Shown here: one piece after another, positions 39,826 through 48,571 of the stretch
How positions within the stretch are numbered: position 1 is the first letter of the stretch
Layout of the letters: each line of letters opens with the position of its first letter
From: Terriglobia bacterium
Lineage (GTDB): Bacteria > Acidobacteriota > Terriglobia > Bryobacterales > Bryobacteraceae
DNA length: 64,000 nucleotides
Assembly: GCA_020073445.1 (NCBI GenBank)
Contig: JAIQFE010000024.1
Location: forward strand, 29,963-93,962
Direction of reading: 5' to 3'
Position numbers and translations under genes: made by a program
The notes under the pieces: model-generated
What the model saw: the letters and a program-made list of their open reading frames with translations, nothing else
Database searches by the model: none
What the model was told of the DNA's origin: nothing

Positions 39826-41099
39826 GGAATCACCTCTTCGCCGACCACCGACGTCAGGCGGCTCACGGCCCGGCGGTAATCGGCTTGTGCGTCGTAGTAC
39901 GTCGACATGGTTTCGTTGAAAGCGCGCTGCGCATCCAGCACGTCCAGCAGCGAGCCGGCGCCCGCCTGATAAACGTAAGTGGTCGTGTTACGCGCTTCCT
40001 GGGACAGGCCCAGCAGATCGCTCTCGATATCGCCGATCAACTGGCGCGCGGTTTCGTATTCGCGGTAGGCCCCGGTTACTTCGCCCGACACCTGGGACTG
40101 CAGCGCCTCAATCTGCTTCTGCAGCTGAACCTCTTCCGAGGTCACGCGGGCGATTTCCCCTTGGTTCCGGTTGAACACCGGCAGCGGCACGCTGACGAAG
40201 AATCCCACGGAATTTCCGGTGCCGTTGATGCCTTGCTGGCGGCGATACTCCGCGCCCGCGGTGTAATCTACCTTGCCGTTCGCCAGCTGAAGCCGCAGTT
40301 CGGATTGCGACCGCGCTTGGTCCAGCCGCGCCGCCTGGATGTCAGGCCGCACGGCAAGCGCACGAGTTTGAATCTGGTCGAGAGCCGGCGCCGAAGGTGG
40401 AATCGGAATCTTGAGCGGATCGCTCACGTCAATGCTCCCGATAGGCGTCTGGCTGGGACCGCGTCCCAACAAGGTCTGGAGCCGCACGCGGGCCGTCGTC
40501 AGCGCCAGTTCCGCCGTCTTGACGTTGCTGCGGAACTGCAGCATGGCCACGCGGGAGCGCGTCAGCTCGATCGGCGGAATCGCTCCGCCTTGCAACCGCG
40601 TCTCATTGAGCTGCACCACTCCCTGCAACGATTTCAAGTTGTCCTGGGCCAACTCCAGGCGAGCCTTGGCTTCCATGACATCGATGCACGCGAGTGTGAC
40701 GTCCAACCTCAGACGCCGAATCGAATCGGCGACACGCGCCTGGGCGATCTTTTGCGCATAGCCGGCCGTATCCACGCGGTACTCGCGCTTGTGCCCGCGC
40801 TCCCAGGGGACATCGATACGCAAGGCCGATTCCGTAGGTCCGGCGCCATTCACCGCGCTATAGCCCGTGCCCAGCCAATCCAGATGATCGGAGGAAACGC
40901 TCACCACCGGATTCGGACGAAGACGAGCGGTGATGGCCGCTGTTTCCGCTACGGGAATGCCGAGCTTTTCCGCCAGCAGTCCAGGGTTGTTCTGAAGGGC
41001 TTCCTGAACGGCTTGTTCGATCGTGATGCTTTGGGGAGCCTGGGCGAACACCCGGCAGGCCGCCACAGCCGCCATCGAACAGAACACCAATGACTTCAC
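39822..41099 (-). CDS. TolC-like outer-membrane efflux protein, CzcC type (module 1)
   Basis: 425 residues if translation starts at the GTG at 41099, which follows AGGAGG by 12 bases and begins a signal peptide (KSLVFCSMAAVAACRVFAQ). The frame can be extended to a GTG at 41129, but that has no ribosome binding site and borders a perfect palindrome. Two outer-membrane-efflux repeats are visible: ITIEQAVQEALQNNPGLLAE with RLRPNPVVSVSSDHL, and ALAVRPDIQAARLDQARSQSE. It forms the outer-membrane exit of the metal pump. Confidence 0.88.
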   Translation of the reverse strand: MKSLVFCSMAAVAACRVFAQAPQSITIEQAVQEALQNNPGLLAEKLGIPVAETAAITARLRPNPVVSVSSDHLDWLGTGYSAVNGAGPTESALRIDVPWERGHKREYRVDTAGYAQKIAQARVADSIRRLRLDVTLACIDVMEAKARLELAQDNLKSLQGVVQLNETRLQGGAIPPIELTRSRVAMLQFRSNVKTAELALTTARVRLQTLLGRGPSQTPIGSIDVSDPLKIPIPPSAPALDQIQTRALAVRPDIQAARLDQARSQSELRLQLANGKVDYTAGAEYRRQQGINGTGNSVGFFVSVPLPVFNRNQGEIARVTSEEVQLQKQIEALQSQVSGEVTGAYREYETARQLIGDIESDLLGLSQEARNTTTYVYQAGAGSLLDVLDAQRAFNETMSTYYDAQADYRRAVSRLTSVVGEEVIP

Positions 41100-41130
41100 G
41101 GGAATCACATACCTCCTGACAGTTCTCACC

Positions 41131-41158
41131 GCTGCTCAGCCATATGAGGCTGAGCAGC
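41131..41158. promoter_or_regulatory. Perfect 11-bp inverted repeat before czcC of module 1
   Basis: GCTGCTCAGCC (41131-41141) and GGCTGAGCAGC (41148-41158) are separated by ATATGA. The palindrome lies between the stop of the FG-GAP-like gene (41182) and the czcC-like start. No U-tract follows on the minus strand (GGTGAGAAC), so an operator or an mRNA processing/stability structure is more likely than a terminator. Confidence 0.65.
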
Positions 41159-41181
41159 CGACAATCAACTTTTGCTAAGGA

Positions 41182-41856
41182 TCAGGAGTTGCGGGGAGGA
41201 CCACGCGGACGGTAATCAGCACGGCATGCGTCCGTTAGAGACGGCTCGTTCTGCCAGGTACAGCCGGTGGCGACAGGTTCCGGAGCGGCGATCGCCGCCG
41301 AGGGCGTCAAGACCTGTGGCCGCTCTTCGGTGATAGCGAATAACGGGAGCTGCTGAAGGTGTGCCCGCCAGACCGATCCCGGGCGCTCGCTCCAGAGCTT
41401 CCGGAAGTCCGCCAGACGGCCTTCGTGAAAGGACCCTCTGCCGTCATTGAGCCACACGCCAATCGGCTGGCTCGATAGCGGCTCGAACACGACCAGGTCC
41501 CCGTCGTCATCGCCATCCACGTCCTGGCTGCTCAGCTCGACGATCGCACCCGGGCTCAAGAAACGGAACGATGTCTGCTGGAAGGCGCCCAGTGTGACGC
41601 TGACTTCCTGGGCATAGCCATTGACGTCATGGCGACCGGATCGCGCCGTCGCCAGATCGACGTTTTGGTCTCCATTGAGGTCGGCGAGCACCCATCCGGA
41701 CGGGGAAGGAGAGTTTGGCGGAACGGGAAGTCCATCGGCGCCCACACCCGCTGCGCCTAGCTGGAATGCACTCCCGGCGCTCGCCAGCGCGATGACCAAA
41801 AGGCCAAGGCGCCGTGTCGAAGAAACCCCGTCTCGCCTGTGAGTCGCCGTTTGCAT
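41182..41856 (-). CDS. Small secreted EF-hand/FG-GAP-like protein heading efflux module 1
   Basis: 224 residues. A signal-like N-terminus (RRLGLLVIALASAGSAFQLG) is followed by two FG-GAP/EF-hand-like loops: LADLNGDQNVDLATAR and SQDVDGDDDGDLVVFE, with aspartates spaced as in calcium-binding loops, then PIGVWLNDGRGSFHEG. The C-terminal 25 residues hold two cysteines (CTWQNEPSLTDAC) and end YRPRGPPRNS. A close paralogue heads module 2 (47926-48561). It may bind metal or calcium in the periplasm and sense or hand over cargo; this is inference from position and loops only. Confidence 0.75.
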   Translation of the reverse strand: MQTATHRRDGVSSTRRLGLLVIALASAGSAFQLGAAGVGADGLPVPPNSPSPSGWVLADLNGDQNVDLATARSGRHDVNGYAQEVSVTLGAFQQTSFRFLSPGAIVELSSQDVDGDDDGDLVVFEPLSSQPIGVWLNDGRGSFHEGRLADFRKLWSERPGSVWRAHLQQLPLFAITEERPQVLTPSAAIAAPEPVATGCTWQNEPSLTDACRADYRPRGPPRNS

Positions 41857-41887
41857 GAGTAGGCTGAATGAACGGCCCTAACCAGCG

Positions 41888-41893
41888 ATTATA
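41888..41893 (-). promoter_or_regulatory. TATAAT box upstream of efflux module 1
   Basis: On the minus strand TATAATCG lies 31 bases before the ATG of the FG-GAP-like gene. The -35 region is weak. The same TATAATCG octamer precedes the paralogous gene of module 2. Confidence 0.45.
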
Positions 41894-41905
41894 CCTCCCG
41901 GCCCG

Positions 41906-42223
41906 TTACGAGACTACCTCGACATCCAGCAGCAAAATGAGCCCCTCTGCCACCATCGGCCGGATTGCGGGAATCACTTTATCTCGCAGCAAGCTTTCCT
42001 CGGCCACTACGGTAATGGAAATTGGCCGGTCGTCGGACACCCCAAACAGGCGTTTGCGATGAATTTTATGATGGCTGCCGAAGCCCATGATCCCAACCTG
42101 GACGGTAGCGCCCGGCGCTTCCAGGTGTTCCAGTTTCCTCGTGATGCCCTCATACAATGCGTGCTCTCCCCAGGTGTCGGACTCATCCACCAGGATAATC
42201 AGCATCTTTTGAAGATTCGTCAT
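41906..42223 (-). CDS. DUF190 (P-II-like) protein
   Basis: 105 residues. The sequence matches DUF190: KMLIILVDESDTWGEHALYE, GITRKLEHLEAPGATVQVGI, MGFGSHHKIHRKRLFGVSDD, RPISITVVAEESLLRDKVIP, then EGLILLLDVEV. These are small trimeric ferredoxin-like proteins resembling P-II signal proteins and CutA, often beside ion transport genes. It overlaps the end of the module 2 RND pump by 4 bases, so it is the last gene of that module. It may gauge a ligand and regulate the pump; this is inference. Confidence 0.85.
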   Translation of the reverse strand: MTNLQKMLIILVDESDTWGEHALYEGITRKLEHLEAPGATVQVGIMGFGSHHKIHRKRLFGVSDDRPISITVVAEESLLRDKVIPAIRPMVAEGLILLLDVEVVS

Positions 42224-45200
42224 TCGGCCACCTGTCTTTCTTCCGCCGGTCCTTCTTCCGGACTATGCCGGACCGTCAAAGCGTACAGCGCCGGCAGAGC
42301 AAGCAACGTCAGCAGCATGGTGGATAAAAGCCCCCCGACCACTACGGTCGCCAACGGGCGTTGTACGTCGCTCCCGACTCCCGCGGCTCGCGCTGCCGGG
42401 ACCATTCCCAGCAACGCCACCACGATCATCATCAGAACCGGGCGCATCTGAGCGAGAGAGCCCTCGATGATGGCCTGTTTGATAGGAAGATCGGGCTGCA
42501 CGCGCCGCCGCCGGTTAATCTCGGAAATCACCAGCACACCGCTCATCACGGCCACGCCGAATAGCGATATGAATCCCACCGCCGCCGATACGCTCAGATT
42601 GATGCCGCGCAAGTACAGGAACACGATCCCGCCCACCAGCGAAAACGGGACGTTCATCATCACCAGTCCGGCGTATTTCGCGGAGCCGAACGTGAAGAAC
42701 AGCAGCGTAAAAATGATGGCGATAGTGATCGGCAGGATCACGCTCAGCCGTTTCCGCGCGCGCGCCAGGTTCTCGAACTGCCCGCCCCACTCTACGTGAT
42801 ATCCGGGAGGCAGTTTGACCTGGGCATCGAACCGCTTCTGGGCGTCTTCGACGAAGCTTCCCTGATCGCGCCCGCGAATATTCGTCCGCACCGAAACCTG
42901 CCGCCGGTTTTCACGCCGCGCGATGATGCTGGCGCCGGTGACCACGCGGATATCGGCCAACTGGCTCAGCGGCACGTGACCGCCGTCATGCGTCGGAATC
43001 AGGATGTTGCCAATCGAATGCATGTCTGACCGCGCCTCAGGCGTATAGCGAACGGTTACGTCAAAGCGCCGCTCGCCTTCAAACATCGTGCTGACCGCGC
43101 GACCGCCGATCGCCATCTCGATCACATCCTGAACGTCTTTCACGTTGATCCCATAGCGGGCCACCTCGGAGCGGTTCACCGCCAGGCGAAGCTGGGCTTG
43201 ATCGGCTTCCTGCTCCACGGCCGTGTCCGCCGCTCCGGGAACCTGCCGGACAACTTCCAGGCCCTGCGCCGCCAGGCTCCGCAGGACATTCAGGTCCGGG
43301 CCGCTCAAAATCACCGCCAGATCTGCCGGCGACCCGGTAACTGCCTCGGTCACGTTGTCGATAATCGGCTGCGTGAAGCTGAAAAACGTTCCCGGAATTT
43401 CGGCTTGCAGCTTTTTCGCGAAAGCTTCCACCAGCTCGGATTTGGTCCGCCCGGATGGCCAAGTATCGTAAGGCTTGAGCGCCACGAACAGCTCGTTGCG
43501 GTTGGGGCCGTAAGGATCGGTGCCCGAATCGTTGCGCCCGGTTTGCGAGCTCACCAGTTGCACTTCGCCGAAGGAGCGGAGCAGAGTGCGGATCTTGCTG
43601 GCCACAGCGGCCGATTCCTGCACTGAAACGCCCGGCGCCAGATTTGCACGAACCCAGATGACACCCTCGTCCAGCTGCGGAAGAAACTCCGAGCCGAGCT
43701 GCGTGGCCAGGCTAAGCGCTGCGATCACCACCGTCACTGATACAGTCACCACCGCCCAAGGCCTCCGCACCACCACCGCCAGGACCCGGCTGTACCCGTT
43801 CTGAAGCCAGCGTAATACCGGGTTATCCCACGTTTTAGCGCCCTTGCTGAACAGGTACGTCGCCAGTACCGGAATCAGCGTGAGCGCCAGCAGCATCGAG
43901 CCGAGCAGCGCGTAGCAGACCGTGAAAGCCATGGGCGTGAATAACCGCCGCTCCACGCGCTCCAGCGTGAACAGGGGTATGTACGCGGAGATGATGATCA
44001 ACAGCGAAAAGAAGATGGGCCGTTCCACCTGAAGGGCCGCGTCCAAGATCGTTCTCACGACCCCGCTGGAGCGCTGTTTGTCCGTCTCGTCGCCCCCGCT
44101 CAAATGGGTCGGGTGCTCGCGCCGCTGCGCCAAACTCGAAACGATGTGCTCCACCATGATCAGCGTGCCGTCGACGATGATGCCGAAATCGAGCGCTCCC
44201 AGGCTCAGCAGATTGGCCGGGATCCCCGTGAAGTGCATACATACGAAAGCGAATAACAAGGACAGGGGTATCGTAATGGCCGTGAGCAGCGCCGCGCGCA
44301 CGCTACCCAGGAATAGGAACAGCACCGCCACTACGATCACCAGCCCTTCGAGCAGCGTATGGCTCACGGTGTGAAGCGTGTTGTGAACCAGGTCCGTGCG
44401 GTCGTAAATGGGAACGATGCGAACGCCGTCGGGCAAGCGCGTGGAGTTCAGCTCCTCCACGGCTTCCTTGATGCCATCCAGAACCTGACTGGGATTTTCC
44501 CCGCGGCGCATCAGGACGATGCCCTCCACGCCTCCCGAGTTGTCGTCCACGCCGAAAATTCCCGTAGGCGGCGCCGCGCCGATCTTCACGCATCCCAGAT
44601 CGCGCACATACACCGGCACACCCTTGGTCTCATTCACCACGATGTTCTCGATGTCTTGCACCGACTGAACCAAACCGACGCCGCGCACGACCATCGACTG
44701 CTGGCCGTTATCGAGCAGAGCGCCGCCCGCATTCGCGCTATTTGCACCCACGGCTTGGGCCACCTGCGCGATCGACAGGTTGTATTTGCTGAGCGCCCGC
44801 GGATCGATTTGCACCTGGTATTCCTTCACCAGGCCGCCGAACGGAGTTACGTCCGCCACGCCGGGCACTTGAAGAAAGCGCGGCGTCACGATCCAGTCCT
44901 GGATTTCCCGCAACTTCAGCGTGTCGATATTAGGACCGGTGAGCGAATAACGATACAGTTCTCCGATCGGCGTCGAAAGCGGCCCGAGCGTCGGTGTGAC
45001 ATTATCCGGCAAATCCGCATCGCGCAAATGTTCCAGCGCTACTTGCCGCGCAAAATAGTCATTGGTGCCGTAGTCGAACGTCAGCTCCACAACCGACAAG
45101 CCGAAAATCGTCCGCGAACGGCGTGCGATCACGTTCGGCACGCTGTTGAGCGCACGTTCGATGGGAATCGTGACTTGTTGCTCCACCTCTTCGGCCGCGC

Positions 45201-45366
45201 GCCCCGGAAACAGCGTGATGACCACCACCTGCGTATCGGAAATGTCCGGATATGCCTCGATCTGGAGCTGTTCAAAGGCCCAGATTCCCAGGCCGATCAA
45301 CGCCAGACCGCACACCACCGTAATGAAGCGCTGCCGCAGCGCAAACCTCAAAAGCTGAGCGATCAT
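42220..45366 (-). CDS. Heavy-metal RND efflux pump, CzcA/CusA type (module 2)
   Basis: 1048 residues. The overall plan matches the module 1 pump but the sequence has clearly diverged. The helix-4 signature reads DFGIIVDGTLIMVEH instead of DFGIIVDGAVIVLEN, which may mean another metal. The N-terminus has FEQLQIEAYPDISDTQVVVI and RAAEEVEQQVTIPIERALNS. It starts 24 bases after the adaptor stop and overlaps the DUF190 gene by 4 bases. It works with the adaptor and outer-membrane channel encoded upstream. Confidence 0.92.
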   Translation of the reverse strand: MIAQLLRFALRQRFITVVCGLALIGLGIWAFEQLQIEAYPDISDTQVVVITLFPGRAAEEVEQQVTIPIERALNSVPNVIARRSRTIFGLSVVELTFDYGTNDYFARQVALEHLRDADLPDNVTPTLGPLSTPIGELYRYSLTGPNIDTLKLREIQDWIVTPRFLQVPGVADVTPFGGLVKEYQVQIDPRALSKYNLSIAQVAQAVGANSANAGGALLDNGQQSMVVRGVGLVQSVQDIENIVVNETKGVPVYVRDLGCVKIGAAPPTGIFGVDDNSGGVEGIVLMRRGENPSQVLDGIKEAVEELNSTRLPDGVRIVPIYDRTDLVHNTLHTVSHTLLEGLVIVVAVLFLFLGSVRAALLTAITIPLSLLFAFVCMHFTGIPANLLSLGALDFGIIVDGTLIMVEHIVSSLAQRREHPTHLSGGDETDKQRSSGVVRTILDAALQVERPIFFSLLIIISAYIPLFTLERVERRLFTPMAFTVCYALLGSMLLALTLIPVLATYLFSKGAKTWDNPVLRWLQNGYSRVLAVVVRRPWAVVTVSVTVVIAALSLATQLGSEFLPQLDEGVIWVRANLAPGVSVQESAAVASKIRTLLRSFGEVQLVSSQTGRNDSGTDPYGPNRNELFVALKPYDTWPSGRTKSELVEAFAKKLQAEIPGTFFSFTQPIIDNVTEAVTGSPADLAVILSGPDLNVLRSLAAQGLEVVRQVPGAADTAVEQEADQAQLRLAVNRSEVARYGINVKDVQDVIEMAIGGRAVSTMFEGERRFDVTVRYTPEARSDMHSIGNILIPTHDGGHVPLSQLADIRVVTGASIIARRENRRQVSVRTNIRGRDQGSFVEDAQKRFDAQVKLPPGYHVEWGGQFENLARARKRLSVILPITIAIIFTLLFFTFGSAKYAGLVMMNVPFSLVGGIVFLYLRGINLSVSAAVGFISLFGVAVMSGVLVISEINRRRRVQPDLPIKQAIIEGSLAQMRPVLMMIVVALLGMVPAARAAGVGSDVQRPLATVVVGGLLSTMLLTLLALPALYALTVRHSPEEGPAEERQVAE

Positions 45367-45390
45367 TCTGGAAGCCTCACCCCGGAATCC

Positions 45391-46554
45391 TTACGACGCC
45401 CGCAACAGCAGGACGCCTTCGGTCACGATCCGGTCTCCCGCAGAAATCCCCGAACGCACCACGATGCGGTCGCCCACGCGATCGCCGACCGTGATCGTCA
45501 CCGGCTCGAATACGCCGGCCGAGATCTCGCGATACACCATGCTCGATCCTTCGTTCTGGATCACCGCGCCGGCCGGGATCACGGGCAGCTTCGCCATCGC
45601 TCCCACGTGCTGAATCTGTCCATACATCTCGGGCCGAAGCCGGCCCTGGGGATTGCGCAGTTCGGCGCTGACCTTCACCGTGCGAGTCTGCGGATCCACC
45701 GTATCGGCGATGCGCGTGACCTTGGCGCGAAAGGTCTCGCCCGGATAAGCGGAGAGTTGCACATCCAGCGGCTCACCCATTCGTATAAAACGGATATCCG
45801 TCTCGGGCACCTCCGAAACAGCCCACACCGAGTTCAGATCCGCAATGGTCATCAGACTAGCGCTCAAGTCATTCCGGTATTCGCCCGGCACCACCGTCAC
45901 CTCCAGAACCTTTCCCGACACGGGAGCCGTTACCGTCAGCTGCTGGCCGTACTCCCCAGGCTTGAGTCCCAGAAGCTGCAGCCGCCGCAGTGCCTGGCGC
46001 TCCGCAGCCTCGGCTTGATCCAGGCTCGACTGGCTCTGCGCCAGGATGCTCTCGTCATTGAGCACCTCTTTTTTCGCGATGGCGTTGTGGTCGAAGAGAT
46101 CCCGCGCGCGATCGAGATCCGCGCTGGCTTTGAGCAGCGCAGTCTTCGCTTGAGCGACTCCGGCCTGCGCCTGCGCATACGCCCCAACGGCCGCATCCGA
46201 GTCGGAGCTCTCGATTCTCAAAACCGCGGCGCCTTGATCCACGGAATCACCCAGCTTCGCCAGGACCGACACCACGCGCCCCGCCACCGGCAGGACCACA
46301 TGCGACACGCGATTGGGATTCACTTCGAGCTTTCCGGGAGCAACCACGCTGCTCGCGGGCACCTCGGTGGCGACCACTGTCTCGACTTTCAGCTGTTTCA
46401 GCTGGAGTGAGTTCTCGCCCAGGGTGATTTTACCCGGCACCGCGGTCGACGCCGAAGCGGCCAGCGGATTGGCCGCCTGTTTCTGGCCGCAAGCGGTCAA
46501 CAAAATCAAGCCCGCAAACGCAATCATGACACCCAAATGTTTCGCACTCATCAC
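45391..46554 (-). CDS. RND periplasmic adaptor, CzcB type, lipoprotein (module 2)
   Basis: 387 residues, exactly the length of the module 1 adaptor. The lipoprotein signal is FAGLILLTAC (C22). Lipoyl-like and hairpin segments (VAGRVVSVLAKLGDSVDQGA, AGVAQAKTALLKASADLDRA, RDLFDHNAIAKKEVLND) and a barrel region (SVWAVSEVPETDIRFIRMGE) follow, with GDRIVTEGVLLLRAS at the end. It overlaps the czcC-like start region by 4 bases. Confidence 0.9.
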   Translation of the reverse strand: MMSAKHLGVMIAFAGLILLTACGQKQAANPLAASASTAVPGKITLGENSLQLKQLKVETVVATEVPASSVVAPGKLEVNPNRVSHVVLPVAGRVVSVLAKLGDSVDQGAAVLRIESSDSDAAVGAYAQAQAGVAQAKTALLKASADLDRARDLFDHNAIAKKEVLNDESILAQSQSSLDQAEAAERQALRRLQLLGLKPGEYGQQLTVTAPVSGKVLEVTVVPGEYRNDLSASLMTIADLNSVWAVSEVPETDIRFIRMGEPLDVQLSAYPGETFRAKVTRIADTVDPQTRTVKVSAELRNPQGRLRPEMYGQIQHVGAMAKLPVIPAGAVIQNEGSSMVYREISAGVFEPVTITVGDRVGDRIVVRSGISAGDRIVTEGVLLLRAS

Positions 46555-47792
46555 GGATTCACTCCCTGGCCGGAAACGGCCTCCAAAAGGTAAAGGTTTC
46601 GCGCGTAATCAGCGCGCGCGTCGTTGTAACTCTGTACGGTGTCGTTGAGGGCGCGCTCGGCGTCCAAAAACTCAACGAAGCTCGCCTCGCCCCGGAGATA
46701 CGAGTACTCGGTCGTATCGCGCACCTGAAGCGCCTGGGCCAGCATGTTCTGCTCGATGCGGTCCACCAGAACCCGCGAAGTCGAGTACTGCTCGTAAGCG
46801 GTCTGCGCTTCGCTTCCGATCTGCGCCTGCATAGCCCGCACCCTGGTCTCGAGTTGTTCCTGCTCGCGCTTGGCCCGTTCGATCTCGCCCTGATTGCGAT
46901 TCCACAGCGGAATCGGTGCGCTCAAGAAAAAGCCCATGGTGTGGCCGCTCGCGTAGCCGTACTGGTTGTGGTACATGGTTCCGAAATCGAAGTCCGATTT
47001 CCCTTGTGCGATTTGCAGCCGGATATCCGCCTGCGAGCGGGCCTGATCGCGCACCAGCGCCAGCAAATCCGGACGATGAGCGAATGCCGCGTCACGAACT
47101 GTATCCAGCGCCACGGCCGGCCGATCCTCGCGCACCGAGCCAGCCACCTCCAGCCCGTCCGGAGCAGCAGGACGGCCCATCAGAAGCAGGAGCCGCGATA
47201 AGGAGGTTCGAACGCGCAGCTCCGCCTGGCGCACCGAGTTGTCGAATTGCTGCGCGGCCAACCGCGTCCGCATCAATTCGACTTGGGCCAGGTCGCCCGA
47301 CTTGACGCGAGCCTCGTTCACCGTGACCACGTCCTGCAGCTTTTGCAGGTTGTCCCTCGCCAGCGCCAGACTGTCGCGAGCCGCCTGCGCGTCCACAAAC
47401 GCGCTCTGCACATCCAGCGTCAGTTGCCGGATGGTGTTCAGCAGCTGATACTCGGCCACCGACTTCTGGGCCTGGGCCACTTCCACCCGGCGTTCCCGTT
47501 TGCCACCGCGCTCGAGCACGAAATCCACGCGGGTATTCCATTCCGGAGGACCCGCATTGTTCTCGTTGGTGACGCCGGTGCCGAATACGTTTTGATAATC
47601 CTGTCCGTACGTGAACACCGGATTCGGGCGAAGCCTGGCCTGCAGAATCCGCGCATCGGCGATGGAGATGTTGTATTTCTCCGCCAGCAAATTCAGGTTC
47701 TTGTCGATCGCCTCTTTCACGGCTTGGTCGAGCGTAATCGACTCGGCGCGCAAACCGGCCGCAAACAACAGCACTGCGAACGTCCGCTTCAT
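46551..47792 (-). CDS. TolC-like outer-membrane efflux protein, CzcC type (module 2)
   Basis: 413 residues from the ATG at 47792, chosen because it follows AGGAGGATC and starts a signal peptide (KRTFAVLLFAAGLRAES). The open frame reaches 47900, but the extra 36 residues cover an intergenic inverted repeat and do not look coding. Two efflux repeats are visible: ITLDQAVKEAIDKNLNLLAE with RLRPNPVFTYGQ, and AFAHRPDLLALVRDQARSQA. It is the partner of the module 2 pump. Confidence 0.88.
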   Translation of the reverse strand: MKRTFAVLLFAAGLRAESITLDQAVKEAIDKNLNLLAEKYNISIADARILQARLRPNPVFTYGQDYQNVFGTGVTNENNAGPPEWNTRVDFVLERGGKRERRVEVAQAQKSVAEYQLLNTIRQLTLDVQSAFVDAQAARDSLALARDNLQKLQDVVTVNEARVKSGDLAQVELMRTRLAAQQFDNSVRQAELRVRTSLSRLLLLMGRPAAPDGLEVAGSVREDRPAVALDTVRDAAFAHRPDLLALVRDQARSQADIRLQIAQGKSDFDFGTMYHNQYGYASGHTMGFFLSAPIPLWNRNQGEIERAKREQEQLETRVRAMQAQIGSEAQTAYEQYSTSRVLVDRIEQNMLAQALQVRDTTEYSYLRGEASFVEFLDAERALNDTVQSYNDARADYARNLYLLEAVSGQGVNP

Positions 47793-47865
47793 GATCCTCC
47801 TGCCGCCGCGCATCAACGCAGCGAAAATACTGCAACTGCTTGTGGTCAAAGGGAATGGATCCGGA

Positions 47866-47920
47866 GCAGAAACGCACGCGCGAGCGCGTGAAAACGCCAA
47901 AGAAAATGCGATGTTTCTGC
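47866..47920. promoter_or_regulatory. Nested inverted repeats before czcC of module 2
   Basis: An outer pair GCAGAAAC (47866-47873) / GTTTCTGC (47913-47920) encloses an inner hairpin CACGCG-CGAG-CGCGTG (47875-47890). It occupies the gap between the module 2 FG-GAP-like gene and the czcC-like gene, the same place as the palindrome of module 1, though the sequences differ. Confidence 0.4.
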
Positions 47921-47925
47921 TTGGA

Positions 47926-48561
47926 TCAGGAGCGGGCGGGAGGGGCGCGAGGCCGGAAGTCGGATTGGAAAAGTTCCTGGAGCGGGAGTTCGCTCCGGGA
48001 CGCCAATAATTCTAAAAGCCGGTCTGCGGCGCGGAAGGAAACTACGGGGACAGCCAGTTGGATGCGCTCTTCGGAAATGGCCAGCAGTGCGAGTCGCTGA
48101 TGCGGTGCCAGCAGGCTTCGAGACGATCTTCCGTGTCCGAGTAGAGCCTCAAAATCAGCCAGATTCCCTTCGTGGAAGAGGCCCGCGCCGTCGTTAATCC
48201 AGACCCCGATGGGCTCTCTGGATAAAGGCTCCAGAATCACCAGATCGCGATCCTGATCGCCGTCCACATCGCGGCTGCTCAGTTCGATAGTTGCGCCAGG
48301 GCTCAGGAAACGGAACGATGTCTGCTGGAAGGCGCCCAGTGTGACGCTGACTTCCTGGGCATAACCATTGGCATCATGACGACTAGACCGCGCCGTCGCC
48401 AGATCGACGTTTTGGTCCCCATTGAGATCGGAGAGCACCCATCCGGATACTTTGAGGGAATCAAGCGTGCCGGGAAGATCGTGGGCCGAAACGGCAAGTC
48501 CGGTGCCGGCCAAAGCCAGTAGCAGTAGCCGCGGTGCCCAGGATTTGGCGGAAGTATGCAC
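47926..48561 (-). CDS. Small secreted EF-hand/FG-GAP-like protein heading efflux module 2
   Basis: 211 residues from a GTG. The signal peptide is RLLLLALAGTGLAVSA. The paralogue of 41182-41856: LSDLNGDQNVDLATAR, YAQEVSVTLGAFQQTSFRFL, SRDVDGDQDRDLVILEPLS and PIGVWINDGAGLFHEG line up without gaps. The second loop has Arg instead of Asp at one position. The C-terminus lacks the two cysteines but shares the ending FRPRAPPARS with the paralogue's YRPRGPPRNS. A 57-nt run (48307-48363) is identical to 41560-41616. It lies 133 bases before the czcC-like gene. Confidence 0.75.
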   Translation of the reverse strand: MHTSAKSWAPRLLLLALAGTGLAVSAHDLPGTLDSLKVSGWVLSDLNGDQNVDLATARSSRHDANGYAQEVSVTLGAFQQTSFRFLSPGATIELSSRDVDGDQDRDLVILEPLSREPIGVWINDGAGLFHEGNLADFEALLGHGRSSRSLLAPHQRLALLAISEERIQLAVPVVSFRAADRLLELLASRSELPLQELFQSDFRPRAPPARS

Positions 48562-48571
48562 GCTTAGCTCG

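Noticed and set aside
44359..46410. A 683-codon open frame on the plus strand opposite the module 2 pump and adaptor
   Set aside because: It spans two real genes on the other strand and their junction, with typical shadow composition.
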